A DNA stretch of 19,006 nt from Collinsella sp. (lineage in GTDB: Bacteria > Actinomycetota > Coriobacteriia > Coriobacteriales > Coriobacteriaceae). The translations under genes were made by a program, and so were the position numbers. The stretch lies in assembly GCA_019414325.1 (NCBI GenBank), contig DXMG01000039.1:1-19006 (forward strand), written 5' to 3'. Of the stretch, positions 6,402 through 13,789 are shown piece by piece. The notes below the pieces were generated by a model, which saw nothing but the letters and a program-made list of their open reading frames with translations, was not told the DNA's origin and did not search any database. The stretch's first letter is position 1; each line of letters opens with the position of its first letter.

Positions 6402-7409
6402 GTGGCGAACGCCATCGATCAGCTCACGGACCGCGTGCTCGTGCTCGGCCGCCTTACCATTGTCCGCCGCGCCATCACTGCTGTGGCGGTCACAATTTCC
6501 GCCGTTCTCCAGACATTCCTGATCCAGGCGTTCATTCGCCCCGCCGACCTGCTTCCGAGCGGTCTCACCGGCGTCGCGGTCCTGCTCGATCGCGTTACCT
6601 CGCTCGGCGGCGTTCATATCGACATCTCGCTCGGCATGCTCGCGCTCAACATCCCCGTGGCGCTTCTGTGTTGGAGCGGCATCAGCAGGCGCTTCGTCAT
6701 CTTCTCGATGATGCAGGTCTTGCTTTCGTCGCTGTTTCTCAATATCTTTCACTTCGCCCCGTTTTTGGGCGACAAGATCATGCTCATCATTTTTGGCGGC
6801 GTGGTCTCGGGCCTGGGCGCTGCCATCGCGCTTAAGTCCGGCGCATCCACCGGCGGTACCGACTTTATCGCGTTGTGGGTCTCCAACCACACGGGCAAGA
6901 CCATCTGGGGCGTCATCTTTGGTTTTAACTGCTTTATCCTGGCGATCTTTGGCTTTATGTTTGGCTGGGACAACGCGGCGTACTCCATCGTGTTCCAGTT
7001 TATTTCGACCAAGACCATCGACAGCTTCTACCGCCGCTATGACCGCGTAACGCTGCAGATCACGACGCGCAAGGCCGACGAGGTCATGAACGCCTATATC
7101 GACCATTTTCAGCACGGCATCAGCTGCGCCGAGGTCGTTGGCGGATACAGCCGCGAAAAGATGTACCTGCTGCACGCCGTTGTCTCGACCTACGAGAGTC
7201 AGGACATTATCAAGCTGGTGTGCGACATTGATCCCGGCGCCGTGATCAATGTGTTTCACACGCTCAACTTTGTGGGCGGCTGGTGGGGCGGTCATGTCGA
7301 CGAGCCCATGCCCACGGCCGTACCCGATCCCGACAAGCCCGCGCGCATGGCCAACAGGCAGGCGCGCCTCATCGAGCAGGACAGCCTGCAGCAGGACGAC
7401 GGCAAGTAG
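6402..7409 (+). CDS. YitT-family membrane protein (DUF161/DUF2179)
   Basis: This protein of 335 residues belongs to the YitT family. It has an N-terminal membrane region of about five helices (residues 20-205, with QAFIRPADLLPSGLTGVAVL and GASTGGTDFIALW, both typical). A soluble C-terminal DUF2179-like domain (about 210-300, VTLQITTRKADEV onward) follows, then a polar tail ending QQDDGK. The family is widespread in Gram-positive bacteria; its function is not well defined, and transport is suspected. GTG 6402 is chosen because AAGGAG (6391-6396) is five bases upstream. It is monocistronic, flanked by the 119-bp element and a terminator. No specific link to the PTS system is visible. Confidence 0.85.
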   Translation: MANAIDQLTDRVLVLGRLTIVRRAITAVAVTISAVLQTFLIQAFIRPADLLPSGLTGVAVLLDRVTSLGGVHIDISLGMLALNIPVALLCWSGISRRFVIFSMMQVLLSSLFLNIFHFAPFLGDKIMLIIFGGVVSGLGAAIALKSGASTGGTDFIALWVSNHTGKTIWGVIFGFNCFILAIFGFMFGWDNAAYSIVFQFISTKTIDSFYRRYDRVTLQITTRKADEVMNAYIDHFQHGISCAEVVGGYSREKMYLLHAVVSTYESQDIIKLVCDIDPGAVINVFHTLNFVGGWWGGHVDEPMPTAVPDPDKPARMANRQARLIEQDSLQQDDGK

Positions 7410-7452
7410 GGTTTTGGTATTTTGCCGGCACGGCGCAATCCTGTCCACTTGA

Positions 7453-7493
7453 GCCTCCCGAAAGCCTCGCTGCTTTCGGGAGGCCTTCGTTTG
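7453..7493 (+). terminator. Rho-independent terminator of the YitT gene
   Basis: GCCTCCCGAAAGC (7453-7465), loop ctcgct, GCTTTCGGGAGGC (7472-7484): a perfect 13-bp stem followed by the T-rich tail CTTCGTTTG. Confidence 0.88.
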
Positions 7494-7538
7494 CCCAGAT
7501 AAAACCTACCAAAATGAAGCTGTCGCTTTTTGGTAGGG
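7494..7538 (+). repeat. 45-bp dispersed repeat, copy B
   Basis: It is the same element as at 5359-5403, with 5 differences. CCTACCAAAA and TTTTGGTAGG form a perfect 10-bp inverted repeat here. It is followed by the ribosome-site-like GGGAGGG, but only an eight-codon frame follows (GTG 7542 to TAA). It lies 92 bp before the GntR gene. Confidence 0.85.
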
Positions 7539-7577
7539 AGGGTGTATCGTTTTATCATCATGAGGTAACATGAAACT

Positions 7578-7614
7578 AGACGTTATATACGTATTAGTTA
7601 TTTCGATATTTCGA
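7578..7614 (+). promoter_or_regulatory. Candidate autoregulatory site of the first GntR gene
   Basis: AGACGTTATA (7578-7587) is identical to the left arm of the PTS operator. CGTTATATAC (7581-7590) is identical to the reverse complement of the site before the EamA gene. TATTTCGA is then repeated in tandem (7599-7606, 7607-7614). GntR/HutC genes usually repress themselves, so this is the likely autoregulatory operator. No clean -35/-10 pair could be set. Confidence 0.45.
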
Positions 7615-7629
7615 TAAGAGTGATTAGAT

Positions 7630-8349
7630 ATGCCTGCACCCAAAAATGCACCGCTTTACCAGCAGATTTACGACGAAATCAAGGACGCGATCGAGAAAGG
7701 TGTTTATGCACCCAAGGAGCGTATTCCGTCCGAGCTTGAGCTTGCCGAGCAGTACGAGGTGAGCCGTATTACGGTGCGCCGCGCCGTCGAAGAGCTATGC
7801 TCCGATGGCTACCTGGTTAAGCAGCAGGGCCGCGGTACCTTTGTTTCCACGCCGCACATCAATCGCCAGTTCCACGCCTCGACGCTGCAGACGTTTACCG
7901 CACTGTGTGCCAGCAACGGCATGAAGGCCGGTGCACATGTGGTCGATCGCCAGATCGTTCCGGCGCGCCAAAACGAGATGGAGTTCTTTGGCCTGCAGAA
8001 GGATGCGCTGCTGCTGCATATTAAGCGCGTGCGTACGGCCGACGGCGAACCCATCTTTGAGGAGAACATCTTTGTGCCGTTTGACGCCTACCGTGAGCTG
8101 TTGACGGCCGATCTTGAGGACAAGTCGATTTTTGCCGAGGTCGAGCGTGTTGGCGGAACCCCGATTGTCTCGGTTGGCTACCGCACGGTCGAGGCCGTTC
8201 GAGCTAACGCCGAGCAGGCGGCCGAGCTGGGCATTGCTCCGCACGATCCGCTGCTCAACCTGCGTGCCGGCTTTATCGGTCCCAATGGCGAGCCGGTCCT
8301 GATGGGTAAGCAGTACTACGTGGGATCGCGTTACGTCATGGTCATGTAG
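7630..8349 (+). CDS. GntR/HutC-family repressor with UTRA domain
   Basis: This DNA-binding regulator has 239 residues. The winged helix-turn-helix spans about residues 8-75 (PLYQQIYDEIKDAIEKGVY, then SELELAEQYEVSRITVRRA, with wing QQGRGTFV). The UTRA effector domain spans about 95-235 and binds a small ligand, often a sugar phosphate or glycated intermediate. It is paralogous to the regulator at 10599, with near-identical recognition helices. The ribosome site is weak (AAGAG at 7616-7620). Motifs shared with the PTS and EamA promoters suggest it represses both and itself, responding to the imported phosphorylated Amadori product. That target set is inference. A hairpin follows the stop codon. 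Confidence 0.9.
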   Translation: MPAPKNAPLYQQIYDEIKDAIEKGVYAPKERIPSELELAEQYEVSRITVRRAVEELCSDGYLVKQQGRGTFVSTPHINRQFHASTLQTFTALCASNGMKAGAHVVDRQIVPARQNEMEFFGLQKDALLLHIKRVRTADGEPIFEENIFVPFDAYRELLTADLEDKSIFAEVERVGGTPIVSVGYRTVEAVRANAEQAAELGIAPHDPLLNLRAGFIGPNGEPVLMGKQYYVGSRYVMVM

Positions 8350-8354
8350 CTCTA

Positions 8355-8381
8355 GTTGCGCGGTTTTCCAAACCGCGCAAC
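8355..8381 (+). terminator. Hairpin after the first GntR gene
   Basis: GTTGCGCGGTTT, loop tcc, AAACCGCGCAAC: a perfect 12-bp stem with a 3-nt loop five bases after the stop. It lacks a downstream T run, so termination may be inefficient or factor-dependent. Confidence 0.6.
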
Positions 8382-8425
8382 GGCTCGACGCTGCAAGCCC
8401 GCCAGGGCGGCAATTTGCAGAATGA

Positions 8426-8485
8426 GCGTGGATAATCTCCCGTTTTTGGCTTGGTGACGGGCTCAAAGTGGGAGATTATCCACGC
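8426..8485. repeat. 60-bp inverted repeat with 16-bp perfect arms
   Basis: GCGTGGATAATCTCCC (8426-8441) and its exact reverse complement (8470-8485) flank a 28-bp centre. There is no T run on either side. It lies in the 267-bp gap before recQ, beside a stretch (8486-8520) loosely resembling the repeat at 18890-18960. Confidence 0.7.
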
Positions 8486-8579
8486 CCATCCGGAAAGTGT
8501 CCAAAAATCCCACGCTCGTTCCATTCGGATTGCATCGCCCGTGGCCGACAGCCGCGCGGCACCGGTCCGCGTGGCGGCG

Positions 8580-8585
8580 TATAAT
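8580..8585 (+). promoter_or_regulatory. Probable recQ -10 box
   Basis: A consensus TATAAT lies 31 nt before the recQ start codon. No recognisable -35 hexamer lies 16-18 bp upstream. It probably also transcribes the second GntR gene, which overlaps the recQ stop. Confidence 0.45.
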
Positions 8586-8616
8586 CGGCGGCAGATGACT
8601 TGGACGTTAGGAAACC

Positions 8617-10599
8617 ATGACCGATAGCATGCAGCAGATGGCGCTCGACACGCTCGGCGCCTATTTTGGCTACACCTCGTTTCGCCCGGGACAGGACCGC
8701 ATGGTCGATGCGATCCTTGCCGGTCGCGATGCGCTGGGCGTTATGCCCACGGGTGCCGGCAAGTCCATTTGCTACCAGGTGCCCGCGCTCATGCTGCCCG
8801 GCATCACCTTTGTGGTGAGTCCGCTGCTGTCGCTTATGGAGGACCAGACTCGTGCGTTGCTCGCGGCGGGTGCGCGACCCAGCTATCTCAACTCCAGCCT
8901 TACCCCGGCCCAGCAAAACACCGTGCTCAAGCGGGCGCGCGAGGGCCGCTACCAGCTTATGTACGTGGCGCCCGAGCGCCTGCTCGAGCCACGCTTTTTA
9001 GCCTTTGCGCAGGAAGCCGCGACGGACGGCGGCATTGGCGTGCCGCTCGTGGCCATTGACGAGGCCCACTGCGTAAGCCAGTGGGGCCAGGATTTCCGCC
9101 CCGCCTACCTGCAGATTCGCGAGTTCATCGATTCCCTGCCGCAGCGCCCCGTCGTGGCGGCCTTTACCGCTACGGCGACCGAGCGTGTGCGTGCGGACAT
9201 TCAGCAGATGCTTGGCCTGCAAAATCCCGCGGCGGTGGTGACGGGCTTCGATCGCAAGAACCTCTACTTTGGCTGCGAGGAGATGGGCGACAAAGCCAAG
9301 GCAGCATGGGTGCGCGACTACGTGATCGCGCATTCGGGCGAGAGCGGCATCGTGTATTGCTCGACCCGCAAGACAGTCGATGCACTGGCAGGCGAGCTTG
9401 CCGAGGCGCTGGGCCCCAGCGGCATTCGTGTTGGCCGCTACCATGCCGGCATGGGCAACGACGCCCGCCGCCAAAGCCAGCGCGCCTTTATCGACGACGA
9501 TATCCAGGTGATGGTTGCCACCAACGCCTTTGGCATGGGCATCGACAAGCCCAACGTGCGCTACGTGATCCACAACAACGTGCCCGAGAGCATCGAAGCT
9601 TACTACCAGGAGGCGGGTCGCGCCGGCCGTGATGGCGACCCGGCCAGCTGCCACCTGCTGTGGAACGGCAACGATTTTCGCATGCGCCGCTTTCTGATCG
9701 ACCGCGGCGATGCTGCCGACGAGGCGCTCGACGACGAGCAGCGCGCATGGGCGCTCCAGAACCGCTACCGCCTGCTCAGCCAGATGGAGGGCTACTGCAA
9801 TACCACCGGCTGCCTGCGCGAATACATGCTGCGCTACTTTGGCGACGAGGCCGCGGCCGAGCATACTGCCGCGGCCGGTGCGGGCGGCGCCGCTACGGAC
9901 GAGGCCGAGGGCTGCGGTAACTGCAGCAACTGTCTCACGCAGTTCGAGGTCGAGGACGTCACCGATATGGCCCGCGCTGTCGTTCGCTATGTGGCCACGC
10001 GACCCATGCGCTTTGGCAAGTCACTGATCGCCGACGTGCTTCACGGCGGCAACACCGAGCGTATTCGCCAGATGCATCTGGATGAGGACCGCGGCTACGG
10101 TGAGCTGTCGAGCGAATCGGTCGGGCGTATCAAGGACATTATCGGCCAGCTGTGCGGCCGCGGTTATCTGGCTACCTCGCAGGGGCAGTACCCGGTCGTG
10201 GGGCTAGGCCCGCGTGCCGGCGAGGTCGAGGACGAGGCGTTTGCCTTTACCGTCAAGCGTCGTGCGTCCAGGCGCAAGGCCTCGGCCCGTGCCCGCCGCG
10301 CGGTGGATCTGCTGCGCGAGGAGGCCGAGCTAGATCAGCGCCCGCGCGTGGGTGACGATGCCGAGCTGTTCGAGCGCCTGCGTGCCCTGCGCAAGGAGAT
10401 TTCGACCGAGCTGGAGATGGCGCCGTACATGGTCTTCCCTGACAAGGCCCTGCGCGGCCTGTGCCGCCTACGACCTCAGACACGCGACGAGCTTATCCAG
10501 GTCAACGGTATTGGCGAGAAAAAGGCCGATGCCTTTGGCGAGCAGTTTATGGCGGCGATTGAAGAGTTTGAGTCCGAGCATGCACGGGATGGAGCGTAA
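8617..10599 (+). CDS. recQ: ATP-dependent DNA helicase RecQ
   Basis: This 3'-5' superfamily 2 DNA helicase for recombination and replication-fork repair has 660 residues, in the usual range. The Q-motif region FRPGQ is at 22-26, Walker A MPTGAGKS has K49, and Walker B is DEAH at 148-151 followed by the aromatic loop CVSQWGQDFRP. Helicase motif VI is YYQEAGRAGRDG. The zinc-binding site uses C394 or C399 with C433, C436 and C439. Between them is an Ala/Gly-rich insert of about 20 residues (AAAGAGGAATDEAEG). An HRDC domain fills about residues 575-655 (LFERLRALRKEIS to the end). Ribosome site TAGGA precedes ATG 8617. The stop codon overlaps the next start (TAATG), indicating translational coupling with the GntR gene. 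Confidence 0.96.
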   Translation: MTDSMQQMALDTLGAYFGYTSFRPGQDRMVDAILAGRDALGVMPTGAGKSICYQVPALMLPGITFVVSPLLSLMEDQTRALLAAGARPSYLNSSLTPAQQNTVLKRAREGRYQLMYVAPERLLEPRFLAFAQEAATDGGIGVPLVAIDEAHCVSQWGQDFRPAYLQIREFIDSLPQRPVVAAFTATATERVRADIQQMLGLQNPAAVVTGFDRKNLYFGCEEMGDKAKAAWVRDYVIAHSGESGIVYCSTRKTVDALAGELAEALGPSGIRVGRYHAGMGNDARRQSQRAFIDDDIQVMVATNAFGMGIDKPNVRYVIHNNVPESIEAYYQEAGRAGRDGDPASCHLLWNGNDFRMRRFLIDRGDAADEALDDEQRAWALQNRYRLLSQMEGYCNTTGCLREYMLRYFGDEAAAEHTAAAGAGGAATDEAEGCGNCSNCLTQFEVEDVTDMARAVVRYVATRPMRFGKSLIADVLHGGNTERIRQMHLDEDRGYGELSSESVGRIKDIIGQLCGRGYLATSQGQYPVVGLGPRAGEVEDEAFAFTVKRRASRRKASARARRAVDLLREEAELDQRPRVGDDAELFERLRALRKEISTELEMAPYMVFPDKALRGLCRLRPQTRDELIQVNGIGEKKADAFGEQFMAAIEEFESEHARDGA

Positions 10600-11357
10600 T
10601 GATGGCATCCGACGATAAAACCGAGCGCACTGAGGTGTCCGCCGTGCCGCTGTACCAGCAGGTTATGGACGACCTAAAGGGCGAGATCGCGCGCGGCGTG
10701 TACGCATCCGGCTCGCGCATTCCTTCCGAGATGGAGCTCGCGAAGTACTACGGCGTGGGACGCATCACCGTGCGCCGCGCCGTCGAGGAGCTGTCGCGCG
10801 CGGGGTATCTCAACCGCCAGCAGGGGAGGGGCACGTTTGTGTGTGCGCCCAAGCTCAAACGCAAGATTGTCCAGAAGGGTGACGTTCAGAGCTTTTCCGA
10901 GGGTTGCGCCGCCAACGACATGGTGGCCGGAGCACGTCTGGTGTCGCGCACGGTGGTTGCGGCGACGCGCGAGGACGCGGCGTTTTTTGGGGTGGAACCC
11001 GGCTGCGAGCTCATCGTGGTCGAGCGCGTGCGCACGGCAGATGGCGTGCCCGTCATGCTCGAGAACAACGCCTTTGTGCTGGCCGACCATCCCTATCTGC
11101 AGACGCTTGCCGACAAGGACCTCACGGACAATTCCATCTTTGCGCTCGTTGCCGAGCATTCGGGCCGTGCGCCGCTCAAGTCAGACCCCTGTACGGTGGA
11201 GATTGCGCTTGCCGATGCTCAGGCGGCCCCGCTGCTGGAGGTGCCGGTCGGCGAGCCGCTCTTCTATATGGAGGCATACTTTACCGATGCGGACGGGCGG
11301 CCCCTGCTGCTCGGACGCCAAAAGATCGTGGGCTCGCGCTACGTGTTCGACATCTAA
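10599..11357 (+). CDS. Second GntR/HutC-family repressor with UTRA domain
   Basis: This regulator of 252 residues has a winged helix (about residues 14-85; PLYQQVMDDLKGEIARGVY, then GRITVRRAVEELSRAGYL, wing QQGRGTFV) and a UTRA ligand domain (about 100-250, ending LLLGRQKIVGSRYVFDI). It is clearly paralogous to the protein at 7630. Its ATG shares a base with the recQ stop (TAATG), so it is probably translated from the recQ message, although this pairing makes no obvious functional sense. Two near-identical 21-bp sites lie directly downstream, before the second deglycase. The simplest reading is that this protein represses that gene. The ligand is probably a phosphorylated Amadori product or a breakdown product. 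Confidence 0.9.
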   Translation: MMASDDKTERTEVSAVPLYQQVMDDLKGEIARGVYASGSRIPSEMELAKYYGVGRITVRRAVEELSRAGYLNRQQGRGTFVCAPKLKRKIVQKGDVQSFSEGCAANDMVAGARLVSRTVVAATREDAAFFGVEPGCELIVVERVRTADGVPVMLENNAFVLADHPYLQTLADKDLTDNSIFALVAEHSGRAPLKSDPCTVEIALADAQAAPLLEVPVGEPLFYMEAYFTDADGRPLLLGRQKIVGSRYVFDI

Positions 11358-11362
11358 CGTCC

Positions 11363-11383
11363 ATAGATAGAACAACATAGAAC
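11363..11383 (+). promoter_or_regulatory. Upstream operator copy for the second deglycase
   Basis: It contains ATAGAACAACATAGAAC, two ATAGAAC heptamers at 10-bp spacing. It is 19/21 identical to 11425-11445. It starts six bases after the GntR stop codon. Confidence 0.65.
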
Positions 11384-11400
11384 AAATTTGGTGAAATGAC

Positions 11401-11445
11401 TTCACGTGCATCGTCGTGCGTGCTATAAATAGGACAACATAGAAC
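11401..11445 (+). promoter_or_regulatory. Deglycase promoter with second operator copy
   Basis: A -35-like TTCACG (11401-11406) and a -10-like TATAAA (11424-11429) are 17 bp apart. The second operator copy (11425-11445) overlaps the -10 box, so a bound repressor would block transcription. The copies are 62 bp apart, close to six helical turns, which fits cooperative or looped binding. CACGTG at 11403-11408 is palindromic but probably incidental. Confidence 0.6.
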
Positions 11446-11501
11446 GACCGCAGGTACGAGCTGTCGTCGTCCAAAGCCGCCACACAAGGAGGAACATCAC
11501 C

Positions 11502-12470
11502 GTGAACGCACATGATCTGGTTCAGGAAATTATCGAGCGCAAGGGCAAGATTGAGAACGTCTTTTGGATCGCCTGCGGCGGTTCGATGATCGACCTGATG
11601 CCGGCCAACGAGCTACTCAAGCGCGAGGCCACCACGTTTACCTCGACGGTCTACACGGCACGCGAGTTTTGCCTGATGGCTCCCAAGAGTCTTGGCGAGA
11701 AGTCACTCGTCATCGCCTGCAGCCACAGCGGCAACACGCAGGAGGTCGTCGACGGCTGCGAGATGGCGCTGGCCGCCGGCGCCGAGGTTGTCGCCCTCAC
11801 CGACTGCGAGGGCTCCAAGATCGATAACGGCAAGTGGACCACCTGGGTCTATCCGTGGGGCGAAGGCGTGCCGCAGGCCGAGGTGCCGCAGGGCATCGGC
11901 GCCCTGATGGCTGCCGAGCTGCTCGACCAGCAAGAGGGTTACGAGGCGCTTGCCGACATGTACGCCGGCCTTAAGCAGATGGATGCGCTGCTGCCCGCTG
12001 CCCGCGAGAAGGTCAACGCCGAGCTAGGCGCCCGTTTTGCCGAGCTCTGCCAGCAGCACAAGTTCTTCTATATCCTGGGTTCCGGCCCCAACTTTAGCCA
12101 GACCTACGCTATGGCCATCTGCTCGCTCATGGAGATGCAGTGGCAGCACTGCTGCTACATCCACTCCGGCGAGTACTTCCACGGCCCGTTCGAAGCCACC
12201 GAGCCCGGCGTGTTCTACTTTGTACAGCTCGGATCGGGCGAGTGCCGCCCCATGGAGGAACGTGCACTTGCATTCCTCAACACGCACACCGATACGGTCA
12301 TGGTGCTCGACGCGCTCGAGTACGGCGTGGGCGACGTGCCTGCCAGCGTGCGTTCGTACCTGGAACCGATCTTCTTCTACAACATGAGCTGCGAGCTGCG
12401 TGCCGCTCGCGGCAAGGTATTCGACCACAGCCCCGAGGTTCGTCGCTACATGGGTATCGAGCAGTACTAG
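11502..12470 (+). CDS. Second SIS-domain Amadori-6-phosphate deglycase
   Basis: This cytoplasmic enzyme of 322 residues is paralogous to the one at 4275. SIS domain 1 has WIACGGSMIDLMPANELL and ACSHSGNTQEVV. SIS domain 2 has ILGSGPNFSQTYAMAICS. MEMQW (E211) and SGEYFHGPFE (H227) keep the 16-residue spacing of FraB-type catalytic Glu and His. Both proteins share the C-terminal pattern LxxxxxxxMRxYM or EVRRYM. The start is GTG 11502, nine bases after AAGGAGG (11486-11492). Codon use is less biased than in the first deglycase (several TTT Phe codons), suggesting lower expression. One PTS with two deglycases recalls the gfr system, where GfrE and GfrF act on glucoselysine- and fructoselysine-6-phosphate. 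Which of the pair each gene matches cannot be decided here. Confidence 0.8.
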   Translation: MNAHDLVQEIIERKGKIENVFWIACGGSMIDLMPANELLKREATTFTSTVYTAREFCLMAPKSLGEKSLVIACSHSGNTQEVVDGCEMALAAGAEVVALTDCEGSKIDNGKWTTWVYPWGEGVPQAEVPQGIGALMAAELLDQQEGYEALADMYAGLKQMDALLPAAREKVNAELGARFAELCQQHKFFYILGSGPNFSQTYAMAICSLMEMQWQHCCYIHSGEYFHGPFEATEPGVFYFVQLGSGECRPMEERALAFLNTHTDTVMVLDALEYGVGDVPASVRSYLEPIFFYNMSCELRAARGKVFDHSPEVRRYMGIEQY

Positions 12471-12521
12471 GTAACGGGAAAAGCATTCACCTTCGATTCG
12501 CAAGCGAACAGCGTGCGTAAA

Positions 12522-12560
12522 AAGCGGGCCGCGCCGGTGGGTTTCCGGCGCGGCCCGCTT
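12522..12560. terminator. Bidirectional terminator between convergent genes
   Basis: AAGCGGGCCGCGCCGG (12522-12537), loop tgggttt, then the exact reverse complement (12545-12560). A run of A on the left gives a T run for the minus-strand dehydrogenase transcript; the plus strand has only a short T stretch. It sits between the deglycase and dehydrogenase stop codons. Confidence 0.88.
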
Positions 12561-12601
12561 AGTATCGCGCATAGATTCGCAAGGTTGCGGCAGCCAGCGG
12601 C

Positions 12602-13579
12602 TTACTTGGCGTCGTAGGCCTCGGCGTCCCACCAGTCGAGCTGGGCGATGTTGTCGCGGATGTGCTGGCAGCTCTTGTGGAAGCCCTCGAGCTCGTGCTC
12701 GGACAGGTCCAGCGTGTAGACCTCCTCGACGCCCTCGGCGCCGATCACGCACGGCAGGGAGGTGAAGATGCCCTCCTCGCCATACTGGCCGGTCATGAGC
12801 GTGGAGGCGGAAAGCACGGCGTGCTCGTTGTGCAGAACGGCAGCGCAGACGCGCGCGGCGGAGTTGGCGACGGCGTACTCGGTGCACTGCTTGCCCTGGT
12901 AGGTTACGTAGCCGCCCTTGCGCGCGAGCTCCTCGACCTCCATGTGGTCAAAGGCGTACTTGTCGGGGTTCTCGGCCTGGAGCTCGTTGAGGCTCTTGCC
13001 GGCGATGGTCGCGGCCTTAAAGGCAGCCAGCTGGCTAAAGCCGTGCTCGCCGATCATGTAGGCGTCGATAGACTTGGGGCTCACGCCGACCTTCTTGGAG
13101 ATCTCGGTTCGCAGGCGGGCGGAATCCAGACCGCAGCCCGAGCCGATGATCTTCTTGGGATCGTAGCCGGTCAGGTGCCACAGCTCGGTGCACACGACGT
13201 CGCAGGGGTTGGAGATGCTCACAAAGATGCCGTCAAAGCCGGCGTCGACGATGCGCTTGGCAAAGGTGCGGGCGGCGTCGGTGGTAAAGAACAGCTCGCC
13301 GTCGCGGCTGCCGGCGGCCAGCGCGACCTTGCCGGCGGCGTTGACGATGACGTCGCAGCAGGCCAGCTCCTCGTAGTGGTCGTAGCAGTTGACGATCTTG
13401 GTGTTATACGGGACAAACGAAAGGGAGTCGCGCAGGTCCTGGACCTCGGACGTCACCTTGGTCTCGTTGACATCGCACAGGTACAGCTCATCGGCAATGC
13501 CCTGCATGAGCAGGCTGTTGGCGACATGTGCTCCTACGTGGCCCTGGCCGACCACACCGATCTTACGCGTCTGGTACAT
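12602..13579 (-). CDS. L-lactate / L-2-hydroxyisocaproate dehydrogenase family
   Basis: This NAD-dependent 2-hydroxyacid dehydrogenase of the LDH/MDH superfamily has 325 residues. The nucleotide fold has GQGHVG at 11-16 and an acidic D36 at the end of strand 2, fitting NAD. Catalytic residues are H179 (IGEHGFSQ), D152 and substrate-binding R155 (LDSARLR). The sequence around ARKGGYVTYQGKQ and the specificity-loop region (AAGKVALAAGSRDGELFF) resemble L-2-hydroxyisocaproate dehydrogenase more than classical LDH, so the substrate may be pyruvate or a bulkier 2-oxoacid. ATG 13579 has AAAGGA upstream; an earlier in-frame ATG at 13636 is rejected. It probably regenerates NAD during fermentation. 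A TACAAT -10 may lie at 13621-13616. Confidence 0.87.
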   Translation of the reverse strand: MYQTRKIGVVGQGHVGAHVANSLLMQGIADELYLCDVNETKVTSEVQDLRDSLSFVPYNTKIVNCYDHYEELACCDVIVNAAGKVALAAGSRDGELFFTTDAARTFAKRIVDAGFDGIFVSISNPCDVVCTELWHLTGYDPKKIIGSGCGLDSARLRTEISKKVGVSPKSIDAYMIGEHGFSQLAAFKAATIAGKSLNELQAENPDKYAFDHMEVEELARKGGYVTYQGKQCTEYAVANSAARVCAAVLHNEHAVLSASTLMTGQYGEEGIFTSLPCVIGAEGVEEVYTLDLSEHELEGFHKSCQHIRDNIAQLDWWDAEAYDAK

Positions 13580-13789
13580 ATATGTATCCTTTCGGCCGAG
13601 TTTTCGCGTCGAACCATTGTAGCGTCCTGCTGCCACTTTGCTAGGCTAAAGCGTCGTAGATTTTTGGGACATGCGTTAATCTCTACTTTTGGAGTGATTT
13701 GGGCCGCTGACGGCATCGCGGGGCGATGTGCTCGCGCGGATGGGGTCGCTCGTTGTACCATAGCTGCAACTAACTCGTTAGGAGCTTCC
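13580..13789. other. Divergent promoter region, dehydrogenase and metA
   Basis: These 210 bp carry the promoters of both genes. TACAAT on the minus strand (13621-13616) and TACCAT on the plus strand (13756-13761) are weak -10 candidates. I looked for a SAM riboswitch or T-box fold before metA and recognised none. Confidence 0.35.

Noticed and set aside
12662..13789. Long open plus-strand frame in phase with and upstream of metA
   Set aside because: It is the antisense of the dehydrogenase gene and reads as low-complexity Val/Leu/Gly/Asp. MetA starts at 13790 with a ribosome site and the family's usual N-terminus.
13640..13789. SAM riboswitch before metA
   Set aside because: I could not recognise the conserved core or a terminator/antiterminator pair.
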